From Streptomyces sp. NBC_00193 (lineage in GTDB: Bacteria > Actinomycetota > Actinomycetes > Streptomycetales > Streptomycetaceae): a DNA stretch of 64,000 bases. Made by a program: the position numbers and the translations under genes. The DNA lies in the NCBI RefSeq assembly GCF_026342735.1, contig NZ_JAPEMM010000002.1, positions 930,001 to 994,000 of the forward strand. The letters run 5' to 3'. Shown piece by piece: positions 16,512-25,038 of this stretch. Position 1 is the stretch's first letter. Each line of letters starts with the position of its first letter. A model generated the notes under the pieces. That model searched no databases. It was not told where the DNA came from and saw only the letters and a list, made by a program, of their open reading frames with translations.

Positions 16512-18074
16512 TCAGCGGTGGGGGTGGTGGGGGTGGTCTGCGGGACCGTCCGCGTAGGTGTCGCGCACGGTGGGCTTGATGATCTTTCCGGAGGCCGTAC
16601 GGGGCAGGGTGTCCGTGACGATCACGGACTTGGGGATCTTGTACTTGGCGAGCCTGCCGTGCAGGTGGCCGAGGATGCCTTGCTCGTCGGCGCGAGCTCC
16701 GGGCTCGAGGATGACGACGGCGCGGCCGACTTCGCCCCAGACCGGGTCGGGTACCCCGATGACCGCGCATTCGGCGACGGCCGGGTGGGTGAGGAGCGCG
16801 TCCTCGACCTCGGCCGGGTAGACGTTCTCGCCGCCCGAGACGAACATGTCCTTGACCCGGTCGACGATGTAGGCGTACCCGTCGCCGTCGGTCCGGGCCA
16901 CGTCGCCGGTGCGCAGCCAGTGGCCGCCTGCGCCGGCGGTGAAGGCGGCCTCGGTGTCCTGCGGCCGGCCCCAGTACCCGGTCATGACGTTGGGGCCCTG
17001 GACGAGGACCTCACCTCGCTGTCCGGGCTCGGCGTCCCGGCCGTCGGGCAGGACCACACGGATGTCGGTGAAGAAGTGCGGCACGCCCGCGGATCCGGCC
17101 TTGGCCGAGGTCTGCTCCCTGTCCAGGAAGAGGACTCCGGGGGACGCCTCGGTCATGCCGTAGCCCTGGCTGAAGGCGAGGCCGCGGGCGAGGTAGGCGG
17201 CGATGGTGCGTGCCGGTACCGGTGCGCCGCCGCAGTTGAGGGTGCGCAGGCTGGACAGGTCCGTCGTCGCCCACCGGGGCCGGGCGGCCATGGCGTCGTA
17301 CATGGTGGGGACGCCGAACATGTACGTCACACGCTGGTACTCGATGGTCTCCAGGACGCGTTCGGCATCGAAGGAACCGAGCAGCACCACCCGGCCGCCC
17401 TTGAGGAGGGTGGGCAGGCAGGTCATGTTGAGGCCGGCGGTGTGGAACAGCGGGGCGACGACCAGGGTCACCTCGTCGCCGGCGAGGTCGGTGTCGACGA
17501 GGACGTTGACGCTGTTCCAGATGATGTTGCCGTGGGAGAGTACGGCGCCCTTGGGACGGCCCGTGGTCCCGGAGGTGTACATGATCATGCAGGTGTCCTG
17601 CGGCGCCACGACCTCGTCCAGGGGCACGACAGCGCCGCCGGCGAGGAACTCCTCGTACCCGAGGACGCCCTCGTCGGGACCGTCGAGCGCGATCCGGTGC
17701 CGCACCGCGGCCTCGTCGGCCGCAGCGCGTGCGGCCCGGGCCTGCTCCGGCGCGTGGACGAGGACGACGCTGCCCGAGTCGGACAGGTTGTACGCCAGTT
17801 CCGGTGCGGCCAGCCGGGTGTTGAGCGGGACGAAGACCGCCCCGAGCAGGCCGGCGGCGAACAGCGTCTCCAGGAAGGCGGGATGGTTGGGGCCGAGGTA
17901 CGCGATCCGGTCGCCCCGGCCCACTCCCAGCTCCCGCAGGGAATGGGCGAGGCGCAGGACGCGCTGATGGAGCTCGCTGTAGGTCCAGGAGCGGTCCTCG
18001 TGGACGAGCGCGACCCGGTCCGGGGTCTTGCGGGCCCGGCGCGTGGGCCACGAGCCGATGCCTTGGTTCAACAC
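16512..18074 (-). CDS. Acyl-CoA synthetase (AMP-forming, FadD-like)
   Basis: The 520-residue ANL-superfamily ligase has the P-loop MIMYTSGTTGRPKGAVLSHG, the A5-type motif QGYGMTEASPG, the hinge-proximal WLRTGDVARTDGDGY and the catalytic lysine region LPRTASGKIIKPTVR. It activates a carboxylic acid as its CoA thioester using ATP. AAGGAG precedes GTG 18074. Its operon partners (MaoC hydratase, SDR, amidohydrolase) fit breakdown of an aromatic, cyclic or fatty acid; the substrate is not readable. Confidence 0.88.
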   Translation of the reverse strand: MLNQGIGSWPTRRARKTPDRVALVHEDRSWTYSELHQRVLRLAHSLRELGVGRGDRIAYLGPNHPAFLETLFAAGLLGAVFVPLNTRLAAPELAYNLSDSGSVVLVHAPEQARAARAAADEAAVRHRIALDGPDEGVLGYEEFLAGGAVVPLDEVVAPQDTCMIMYTSGTTGRPKGAVLSHGNIIWNSVNVLVDTDLAGDEVTLVVAPLFHTAGLNMTCLPTLLKGGRVVLLGSFDAERVLETIEYQRVTYMFGVPTMYDAMAARPRWATTDLSSLRTLNCGGAPVPARTIAAYLARGLAFSQGYGMTEASPGVLFLDREQTSAKAGSAGVPHFFTDIRVVLPDGRDAEPGQRGEVLVQGPNVMTGYWGRPQDTEAAFTAGAGGHWLRTGDVARTDGDGYAYIVDRVKDMFVSGGENVYPAEVEDALLTHPAVAECAVIGVPDPVWGEVGRAVVILEPGARADEQGILGHLHGRLAKYKIPKSVIVTDTLPRTASGKIIKPTVRDTYADGPADHPHHPHR

Positions 18075-18111
18075 GGCGACTCCTTCGATTCCTTCACTTC
18101 CTTCGGTTCCT

Positions 18112-18999
18112 TCAGTCGGTGAGCAGGCCGAGCAGGCGGGCGGCGTTCTCCTTGAGGATCTTCGGCCGGACCTCGGGCTTGATGTCGAGCTTCGCGAAGT
18201 CGGCGAGCCACCGGTCGGGGGTGATCACGGGGTAGTCGGAGCCGAAGAGCACCTTGTCCTGGAGCAGGGTGTTGGCGTAGCGCACGAGCTGCGGCGGGAA
18301 GTACTTCGGGGACCAGCCGGACAGGTCGATGTACACGTGCGGCTTGTGGGTGGCCACCGCCAGGGCCTCGTCCTGCCACGGGAAGGACGGGTGGGCCAGA
18401 ATGATCCGCAACTCGGGGAAGTCCACGGCGACGTCGTCGACCAGCATGGGGTTGGAGTGCTTCAGCCGGATGCCTCCGCCGCCCGGTACGCCGGCGCCGA
18501 TGCCGGTCTGGCCGGTGTGGAACAGTGCGGGCACACCGAGTTCCTCGATGGCCTCGTACAGCGGATAGGCCATCCGGTCGTTCGGGGAGAACGCCTGGAT
18601 GCTGGGGTGGAACTTGAAGCCGCGGACGCCGTGTTCCTCCACCAGGCGCCGTGCCTCGCGCACGCCCGCGCGCCCCTTGTGCGGGTCGATGCTCGCGAAG
18701 GGAATGAGCGCGTCCGCATGGGCGGCGCAGCTCTCGGCGATCTCCTCGTTGGAGATCCGCGGGTGGCCGGTGGCGTGTTCGGCGTCGACGGTGAACACCA
18801 CGGCCGCCATGCGGCGTTCGCGGTAGTGGGCGGCCATCTCCTCGATGGTCGGCTGCCGGTGGCCGTGCGCCTTGAAGTACGTCTCGGAGGCGCCGAACAG
18901 TTCGGGACTCAGCGCCCCGTGGCCGTCCTTGGAGACCTCGGCGTGCGTGTGCACGTCGATGGCCGTCAGCCGGTCCGGGTCGAGCGTGAGGTCACCCAT
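18112..18999 (-). CDS. Amidohydrolase family protein (ACMSD/PDC-hydrolase-like)
   Basis: The 295-residue TIM-barrel metal enzyme has the N-terminal ligand motif AIDVHTHAEV, a central HTGQTGIGAG strand, a VDFPELRIILAHPSFPWQDEA strand with the His ligand, and the final catalytic FGSDYPVITPDRWLADF. This is the group of decarboxylases and lactone hydrolases acting in aromatic degradation. It sits two bases from the upstream SDR stop (TGA then G then ATG), so translation is probably coupled. Confidence 0.85.
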   Translation of the reverse strand: MGDLTLDPDRLTAIDVHTHAEVSKDGHGALSPELFGASETYFKAHGHRQPTIEEMAAHYRERRMAAVVFTVDAEHATGHPRISNEEIAESCAAHADALIPFASIDPHKGRAGVREARRLVEEHGVRGFKFHPSIQAFSPNDRMAYPLYEAIEELGVPALFHTGQTGIGAGVPGGGGIRLKHSNPMLVDDVAVDFPELRIILAHPSFPWQDEALAVATHKPHVYIDLSGWSPKYFPPQLVRYANTLLQDKVLFGSDYPVITPDRWLADFAKLDIKPEVRPKILKENAARLLGLLTD

Positions 19000-19000
19000 C

Positions 19001-19912
19001 TCACGCCACCGGAGCCTGGGGCGCCGGAATGCCGTAGGTCTCCGCCTCGGCTCCCACGCCGCCCCGCCAGAGGGCGGCGATCATGTCGGCGCTCCAGCCC
19101 CCGTCGGCGAAGGCGACCGCCTTCTCCTTGGGGTGCGCCCACAGGGCCAGCCGGTCGCCGCCGATGCCGATCGCCTGCCCGGTCACTCCGTCGGAGGCGT
19201 CCGAGGCCAGGAAGGTGATCAGGCCGGCGACGTCCTCGACGGTGCCGAGGCCCTCGTCCTTGCGCAGCCAGTCGGGCAGGGGGCTGCCCGTGCGCTCGGA
19301 CTCCTCGATGACCGGCGCGAAGGCCGGGATGGTCTTGGTCATCTCCGTGGCGGCGACGGGCACGACGGCGTTGACGGTGATGCCGGCGCGGCCCAGCTCC
19401 ATGGCCCAGGTCCGGGCCATGGCGACGATGCCCGCCTTCGCGGCCGCGTAGTTGGTCTGGCCGAAGTTGCCGCGCTGTCCGGCCGGCGAGGAGATGAGGA
19501 CGAGCCGGCCGCCGGTTCCCTGCTCCCGCATGCGGACGGCTGCCGCACGGGCACAGGTGAAGGTGCCGCGCAGGTGAACGCGGACGACGTCGTCGAAGTC
19601 CTCGTCGGTCATCTTCCACAGCACTCGGTCGCGCAGGATGCCGGCGTTGGTGACGAGCACGTCCAGGCGCCCGAACTCCCGCACCGCCGTGTCCACCAGC
19701 TCCTCGGCCGCCGCGCTGTCGCCCACCGCCGCCACGACGCCTGCCGCCCTGCCTCCCGCGGCGGTGATCGTGGCGACGGCGGCGTCGACCGCGTCCTGGT
19801 CGACGTCATTGACGACGACTGCGGCTCCGGCCGCGGCAAGAGCTCGGGCGTATCCCAGCCCGAGGCCGCGCCCGCTGCCGGTGACTACGGCGACTTTCCC
19901 GTGCAGATCCAT
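19001..19912 (-). CDS. SDR-family oxidoreductase (FabG-like)
   Basis: The 303-residue short-chain dehydrogenase has the cofactor motif VTGSGRGLGLGYARALA, NAGILRDRVLWKM, catalytic Ser in LVLISSPAGQRG and catalytic Tyr/Lys in TNYAAAKAGI. It is about 50 residues longer than a plain FabG because of a C-terminal extension resembling (3R)-hydroxyacyl-CoA dehydrogenase domains. It is first in the operon and faces the MarR gene across the double operator, so it is the probable direct target of that regulator. Confidence 0.88.
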   Translation of the reverse strand: MDLHGKVAVVTGSGRGLGLGYARALAAAGAAVVVNDVDQDAVDAAVATITAAGGRAAGVVAAVGDSAAAEELVDTAVREFGRLDVLVTNAGILRDRVLWKMTDEDFDDVVRVHLRGTFTCARAAAVRMREQGTGGRLVLISSPAGQRGNFGQTNYAAAKAGIVAMARTWAMELGRAGITVNAVVPVAATEMTKTIPAFAPVIEESERTGSPLPDWLRKDEGLGTVEDVAGLITFLASDASDGVTGQAIGIGGDRLALWAHPKEKAVAFADGGWSADMIAALWRGGVGAEAETYGIPAPQAPVA

Positions 19913-19971
19913 GGGGGGTGCCTTTCATGAGCGGTTCGGGGGACGTCGAAAGCGCGGCACGAGCCGGGATC

Positions 19972-20020
19972 GACAGGAATCCTGATAAACGCAGTGTGGG
20001 CAATCAACAGGATTCCTGTC
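19972..20020. promoter_or_regulatory. Double MarR-type operator
   Basis: GACAGGAATCCTG (19972-19984) and CAGGATTCCTGTC (20008-20020) are perfect reverse complements. Each half also contains a near-palindrome CAGGA-W-TCCTG, so there are two 11-bp dyads with centres 34 bp apart (19979 and 20013). They lie between the divergent SDR operon and MarR gene and would block both promoters when bound by dimers. Confidence 0.8.
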
Positions 20021-20092
20021 AATGCTCTAGGGTGTGGGTACGTGCCGCCGCCCCGGCCGCACCCAACGGGCCGTCACCACGGGAGGACGAAC

Positions 20093-20506
20093 GTGAGCAC
20101 CTCGCTGCTCTACCTGGTCAAGAGGACGGAGCTGGCGGTACGGGCCCGCCTGGAGGAGCTGCTCAAGCCCGCCGGCATCACGGCGCTGCAGTACACCGCC
20201 CTGACCGTGCTGGAGCGGCACGAAGGCATTTCCGCCGCGCAGCTCGCCCGCGACTCCTTCGTCACCGCCCAGTCCATGGCCGACATGGTCCGGGCGCTGG
20301 AGAGCCACGGCCTGATCCGTCGTGAACCCAACCCCGCCAACCGGCGCGAGCGCCTCATCCTGCTCGCCGACGCGGGGCGCCGACTGCTCGCCGAGTACGC
20401 CGAGCCGGCCCGCCTCCTGGAGCAGCGCATGGTCGCCGACCTGACCGCCGAGCAGGTCGAGCGGTTCCGCGAGGCGCTGAACCGCACGTGGCGATCCCTC
20501 GCCTGA
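20093..20506 (+). CDS. MarR-family transcriptional regulator
   Basis: The 137-residue protein has the MarR winged helix: YTALTVLERHEGISAAQLARDSFVTAQSMADMVRALESHGLI followed, across the gap in this quotation, by the wing with REPNPANRRERLILL. Long terminal helices form the dimer interface. It should repress the divergent SDR/amidohydrolase/ligase/MaoC operon and itself through the double operator, and release it on binding an aromatic acid or CoA-type ligand (inference). GTG 20093 follows GGGAGGA. Confidence 0.9.
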   Translation: MSTSLLYLVKRTELAVRARLEELLKPAGITALQYTALTVLERHEGISAAQLARDSFVTAQSMADMVRALESHGLIRREPNPANRRERLILLADAGRRLLAEYAEPARLLEQRMVADLTAEQVERFREALNRTWRSLA

Positions 20507-20514
20507 CGAACGCC

Positions 20515-21861
20515 TCACGCGGAAGGGGCCTCCCGGACCGCCCGCAGGGGGTCGTGCGCGGTGTGGGGCCGGGCGGACCAGATGCGGGTCGCACGGGTGT
20601 CGGGGGTGTACCTCGGCCAGGACGCGCCGGGGTCGAGGTCCCTGATGAACCCCACCCAGGACGTGTGGAGGGCGTCGGCCAGGGGCTGGGGCGGGTCGTC
20701 CCCCAGGGCCTCGGCGACGCCCGGGGCGTCCAGGAGGTCGAATACGAACGGCAGGTCCACACAGTGGTGCGCCAGACCCTCGTAGCCGGGAGCGGTGGCG
20801 GTCCACTCGAACTGGTAGAGCCAGGTGGGCCGTTCGGCGTGGGCGCGGGCCTCGGCCAGGGCGAGGGCGGGGGCGCGGAAGAGATCGTCCGTGAGGGCGT
20901 GGCCCACCTCGGGCCCCATCGCGTGGAACTCGTGGGCGGTGAAGCCGAGCATCAGCGGTACATCCGCACCCGCCGCGCCGTCGACGAGCGCCTGCGGCAC
21001 CGGCGCGGGGACTAGCTCGCCGTCGGCGAAGGGGGCGAGAACCACCATCGGGAGCCCGTACCGTTCCGGGCCCGGCCAGTCCAGCCGCTCCTGGAGGTCG
21101 AGGAGTTCGTCGTCCGTCAGGTCGCGCAGTGCGGCGGCGGTGGCCGGGACCCCGGCGCGGGTGGCGAAGAGCGCCGACACCACCTCGGCGAGATCCCTGT
21201 CCTGGGGGTCCATGACCGCTCCGGAGACCGAGATCGCCGCACGGAAAAGGCCCTGGGCCGAGGGCACGGCCAGCAGGGTCTGGACGGCGCCGCCGCCCGC
21301 CGACTGTCCGGCGATCGTGACCCGGGCCGGGTCGCCGCCGAAGGCCGCGATGTTGTCGCGGACCCACTCCAGGGCGGCGATCCAGTCCCGCACGCCCCGG
21401 TTGTCGGGAGCGTCCTCCAGGTGCAGGAAGCCCTCGACGCCGAGCCGGTAGCCGACGGACACCAGGATCACGCCGTCCCGGCCGAAGGCGGACCCGTCGT
21501 ACCAGGGGCTGGCCGCCGAGCCCGCCACGTATCCGCCGCCATGGATCCACACGAGGACCGGCAGGGGCTCCGCGGGGGCGAGGTCCGGGGTGAAGACGTT
21601 GAGGTTCAGGACTCCCTCGCCCGGGATGGACGGCTCGGGGATGGTCGTGACCTCGGCGAACGGGCGGCGCTGGGCCGTCGGGCCGTACGCCGTGGCGTCC
21701 AGTGGCTCGGTCCAGGGCACGGGGGGCACCGGAGAGGCGAAGCGGAGCTCGCCGACCGGGGGACGGGCGTACGGGATGCCGAGGAAGCGGAGGCTTCCGT
21801 CGGCGCGGCGCTCGCCCCGCACGGGGCCGTGGCCGGTGTGGACGAGGGGATCGTCTGTCAT
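20515..21861 (-). CDS. Type-B carboxylesterase
   Basis: The 448-residue alpha/beta hydrolase starts VHTGHGPVRGER, has the oxyanion segment VLVWIHGGGYVAGS and the nucleophile elbow VTIAGQSAGGGAV near residue 190; Glu and His of the triad are expected in the C-terminal half (HCVDLPFVF). It is shorter than the usual 500 residues and has no signal peptide, so it is intracellular. AGGAG precedes the ATG. It is the last gene of the minus-strand run that begins with the FAD oxidoreductase at 27828. Confidence 0.87.
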   Translation of the reverse strand: MTDDPLVHTGHGPVRGERRADGSLRFLGIPYARPPVGELRFASPVPPVPWTEPLDATAYGPTAQRRPFAEVTTIPEPSIPGEGVLNLNVFTPDLAPAEPLPVLVWIHGGGYVAGSAASPWYDGSAFGRDGVILVSVGYRLGVEGFLHLEDAPDNRGVRDWIAALEWVRDNIAAFGGDPARVTIAGQSAGGGAVQTLLAVPSAQGLFRAAISVSGAVMDPQDRDLAEVVSALFATRAGVPATAAALRDLTDDELLDLQERLDWPGPERYGLPMVVLAPFADGELVPAPVPQALVDGAAGADVPLMLGFTAHEFHAMGPEVGHALTDDLFRAPALALAEARAHAERPTWLYQFEWTATAPGYEGLAHHCVDLPFVFDLLDAPGVAEALGDDPPQPLADALHTSWVGFIRDLDPGASWPRYTPDTRATRIWSARPHTAHDPLRAVREAPSA

Positions 21862-21912
21862 GGGAGTGCTCCTGTCAGTCGTGGTGCGGCAGCAAGGGGT
21901 GCGGCGCCGGAG

Positions 21913-23001
21913 TCAGCGCCGGGGCGCATCGTTCTCGACGTAGCGCTGGATCTTCCGCAGCGTCCGCGGGTCCGGGGTCTTCGCTCCGTACGTACGGTCG
22001 GAGGTCAGCGGTGTCACGGAGATCCGGCCGTCCCGGAAGAGCGCCGCGGAGTCGGCGTCCGCGACGGTTTCGCTGCACGGGTCGCCGGGCCGCTCCCCGC
22101 AGAAGCCGAGGCCGATGGCGAAGGAGTCCGCGCCCACCTGCTCGTAGGCGTGCCAGACGACCTTGCCGTGCCCGACGCTCGTCCAGCGGGGCGGGCCGGC
22201 GGGCTTACCGGTGCTGATGTCCGGGTAGTCGACCTTGAGCGCGAACTCGGGTGTGAGCAGGCCGCGTTCTCTCAGGCCGGCGACGAAGCGGGCACCGAAC
22301 GCGGCATGGGCCCGGTAGTTCTCCTGGGGGAAGTAGGTGTTGGTCTCGTCGCCCGCGGAGGAGAAGGCGATGGCCGGGACGCCCTCGTCGATCGCGGCGA
22401 TCGCGGCTCCGACCGTTCCGGAGTCGTTGACCTGGGCACTCACGTTGGGGCCGGAGTTGATTCCGCTGAGCACGAGGTCGGGGGCGCGGTCCCAGCCGGT
22501 CTTGGCCTTCAGGCCGCCGCGCAGGGCGAGTTTGACGGTGTCGGCGGGGGTGGCACTCGGGCTGTCGCCCCCGCACGGGCCTTCGGAGAGGCAGACCCCG
22601 AAGACCGCGCCCTGGGCGGGCGCGCCCGCGCAGTCGTTCTCGTAGCCGGCGGGGAGCGCGGTGCGCCGCTGAGCGGTGAGGACTCCTCCGTTGGTGACGG
22701 CGGTGCCCTTGCCGGACTGGACCTGCCACGGAGCGATGACGACCACGTCCGCGCCGGCCGCGCACATCGCACGGCGCAGTTCGTACAGGCCGAGACCGTC
22801 GGAGTTGCTCTTCTTGGCCGCCTGCATGGAGTCGTCATTGGAGATCAGGACGCGCAGGCCGGCGAGGGGGCGGGCGCCCTGGACGGGCGCCCCTTGGCCG
22901 GATGCCGTGTGGCCGGATGCCGCGTAGGCGGTCACGCCCGAGGCGGCGAGCAGCACGGCCCCGGTGGCGGCGGCGGCGAGTCTGCGGCGGGTGGAGGACA
23001 T
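21913..23001 (-). CDS. Secreted SurE-like 5'/3'-nucleotidase
   Basis: The 362-residue protein has a Sec-type signal peptide (about 1-28, ending AYAAS) and a SurE phosphatase fold: VLISNDDS with the metal-binding Asp pair, VVVIAPWQVQSGKG, LVLSGINSGPNV and SGTVGAAIAA. SurE is normally cytosolic and about 250 residues, so export and the extra 100 residues, with four or more cysteines, are unusual. It could release phosphate from extracellular nucleotides. It lies between the esterase and GH3 genes on the same strand. GAAGGGA precedes the ATG. Confidence 0.83.
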   Translation of the reverse strand: MSSTRRRLAAAATGAVLLAASGVTAYAASGHTASGQGAPVQGARPLAGLRVLISNDDSMQAAKKSNSDGLGLYELRRAMCAAGADVVVIAPWQVQSGKGTAVTNGGVLTAQRRTALPAGYENDCAGAPAQGAVFGVCLSEGPCGGDSPSATPADTVKLALRGGLKAKTGWDRAPDLVLSGINSGPNVSAQVNDSGTVGAAIAAIDEGVPAIAFSSAGDETNTYFPQENYRAHAAFGARFVAGLRERGLLTPEFALKVDYPDISTGKPAGPPRWTSVGHGKVVWHAYEQVGADSFAIGLGFCGERPGDPCSETVADADSAALFRDGRISVTPLTSDRTYGAKTPDPRTLRKIQRYVENDAPRR

Positions 23002-23147
23002 GAGCGGTGTCCCTTCGGCTCGGAGGGGTACGCCGGGCGGCGCTGGTCAGGTCACGCCGCCCGGCGTCGCGGTCCCGGCAGGACCGCGGCTGGCTCCGGG
23101 TGTCCCGCGCACCGGCCGGTGGTGGCCGGCGCCGGTCACCCGGTGGA

Positions 23148-24923
23148 TCAGAGGAGGATTCCGGCCCCGTACGGGAAGACCGGGTCCGCCGTGTCGTGGG
23201 GAACGTCCGGGCGGGAGGCGGCGACGGCCGCCATCGAACGCGGCAGTTCGAACGGAAGGCGCCCTTCGGCCTTGGCCCGGCCGAAGGCCACGTCCAGCAG
23301 GGCCTCGTCGCTCGCGCCGTAGTCGGCGATCAGCGCGGCGGCGCACTCGGCGATCTCCGGGAGGACGGCGGGACGCTCCAGGTTGACGCAGACCAGGACC
23401 GGAACCGTGGCGAGGAGCGCGAGGATCCGGGCGAGTTCGGGCTCTTCGAAGGCGAGGGTGCCCGAGTGGAAGAAGGACTCGAACTTGTTCGGCCGCTCCT
23501 CGTAGGGGGTGCGCAGCCGCAGCACGGCGAACTCGGCCTCGGCCGGGGTGTCGACGACCTCCCCGTACCGTGCGGCCACGGCCGGATCGACGTTCTCGAC
23601 GTACAGCTTCGGCCGGCCGCTCAGCGGCAGCGGGCCGTCGGTGAGGACGGTGAGCGAGCGGCGCTGGGCGGCGGCGCCCAGCGCCTTGAAATCGGCCCGG
23701 CCGACCGTCTCGGCCGCCTCCCACGGGTCCACGTACCGGCACTCGTCGAAGAGGCCGAGGACGAACTTCTCGCGCAGCAGCCGGCGTACGGACGCGTCGA
23801 TCCGGGACTCCGGGACCCGGCCCGAGCGGACCAGCTCCACGACGACCTCGGGGCATTCCTCCCCGCCGAACTGGTCGCAGCCGGCGTCCAGCGCCTTCGC
23901 CGCCCGCTCGGACACGCTCAGGTGCTCCACGCCCCAGGCGCGGGCCGGGTGCATCTCTCCGAAGATCGGAGCGTCGTTCAGCAGGCCCCAGTCGGTGCAC
24001 ACGATGCCCTGGAAGCCGAGCTGCTCGCGGAGCAGGCCGGTGACGACGCCCTTGTTGAAGCCGAAGCCGACCTCTTCCCAGTCGGTGCCGATGGGCTGGC
24101 CGTAGTACGGCATCATCTGCGAGCAGCCGGCCGCGATGGCCGCCTTGAACGGCTCCAGGTGGTGCTCGCGCATCCCGCCCGGGTAGATCTGCTCCTTGCC
24201 GTGCGCGAAGTGCGGGTCCTCGCCGTCCTTCTGCGGGCCGCCGCCGGGGAAGTGCTTGACCATCGCGGAGACCGAGGCCGCGCCGAGCGTCTCGCCCTGC
24301 AGGCCGCGTACGTACGCCTGGACGAGCTCGCCCGTCAGCTTCGCGTCCGAGCCGAAGGTGCCCGACTGGCGGGCCCAGCGCGGCTCCGTGGCCAGGTCGA
24401 TCTGCGGGTGCAGGGCGACGCGGAAGCCGACGGAGAGGTACTCGCGCCGCATGATGTCCGCGAACTCGAAGACCAGCTCCGGATCGCCTATCGCGGCCAG
24501 GCCGATGGCCTCCGGCCAGGCCGAGAAGGGGCCCGCGTGGAGGGAGGCGCCCACCGTGTCGCTGAACGAGTGCCGGGGGTCGGTGGAGAACGTGACGGGG
24601 ATGCCGAGGCGGGTTCCGGCGGCCATCTCCTGGACCGCGTTGTGCCAGCGGGCCATCTCGTAGGGCTCCGCGGTGTCGACGACGTTGAAGTGGCTCATCG
24701 ACGCCCGCTGGACCATGTCGGCGAGATCCGCCGAGATCAGAGGGGCGCCGGGCTCCCCGGGGGCGTACTCCTCGTCCTCCAGCGCCGTGATGGTGTGGAA
24801 CATCAGTCCGGCCTTCTCCTCCAGCGTCATCCGCGCGAGGAGGTCGGCGACGCGCTCGTCCACGGGCCGGGCGGGGTCCCGGTAGGGGTGGCCGGCGCCC
24901 TGGGGCGGGGGGATCGTGCTCAT
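23148..24923 (-). CDS. Glycoside hydrolase family 3 beta-glycosidase
   Basis: The 591-residue enzyme has the GH3 N-terminal barrel (ERVADLLARMTLEEKAGLMF, SAMVKHFPGGG) with nucleophile Asp311 in GIVCTDWGLLND, and a second domain beginning about residue 420 with AAAQRRSLTVLTDG. No signal peptide is present, so it works in the cytosol on an imported glycoside. That fits the adjacent MFS importer. GGGAG precedes the ATG. A fibronectin-like third domain is absent, as in short GH3 enzymes. Confidence 0.88.
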   Translation of the reverse strand: MSTIPPPQGAGHPYRDPARPVDERVADLLARMTLEEKAGLMFHTITALEDEEYAPGEPGAPLISADLADMVQRASMSHFNVVDTAEPYEMARWHNAVQEMAAGTRLGIPVTFSTDPRHSFSDTVGASLHAGPFSAWPEAIGLAAIGDPELVFEFADIMRREYLSVGFRVALHPQIDLATEPRWARQSGTFGSDAKLTGELVQAYVRGLQGETLGAASVSAMVKHFPGGGPQKDGEDPHFAHGKEQIYPGGMREHHLEPFKAAIAAGCSQMMPYYGQPIGTDWEEVGFGFNKGVVTGLLREQLGFQGIVCTDWGLLNDAPIFGEMHPARAWGVEHLSVSERAAKALDAGCDQFGGEECPEVVVELVRSGRVPESRIDASVRRLLREKFVLGLFDECRYVDPWEAAETVGRADFKALGAAAQRRSLTVLTDGPLPLSGRPKLYVENVDPAVAARYGEVVDTPAEAEFAVLRLRTPYEERPNKFESFFHSGTLAFEEPELARILALLATVPVLVCVNLERPAVLPEIAECAAALIADYGASDEALLDVAFGRAKAEGRLPFELPRSMAAVAASRPDVPHDTADPVFPYGAGILL

Positions 24924-25038
24924 GGCTGTACGTGCTCCCGGATGAGGGGGTGGTGTTTCGGGGGCCCGGGGCGGGCGAGGGTGCGGAGGGGCGCCGCGGC
25001 GGGAGGAGCGCCGCGGACGGGAAGAACGGTCCCGGCCT

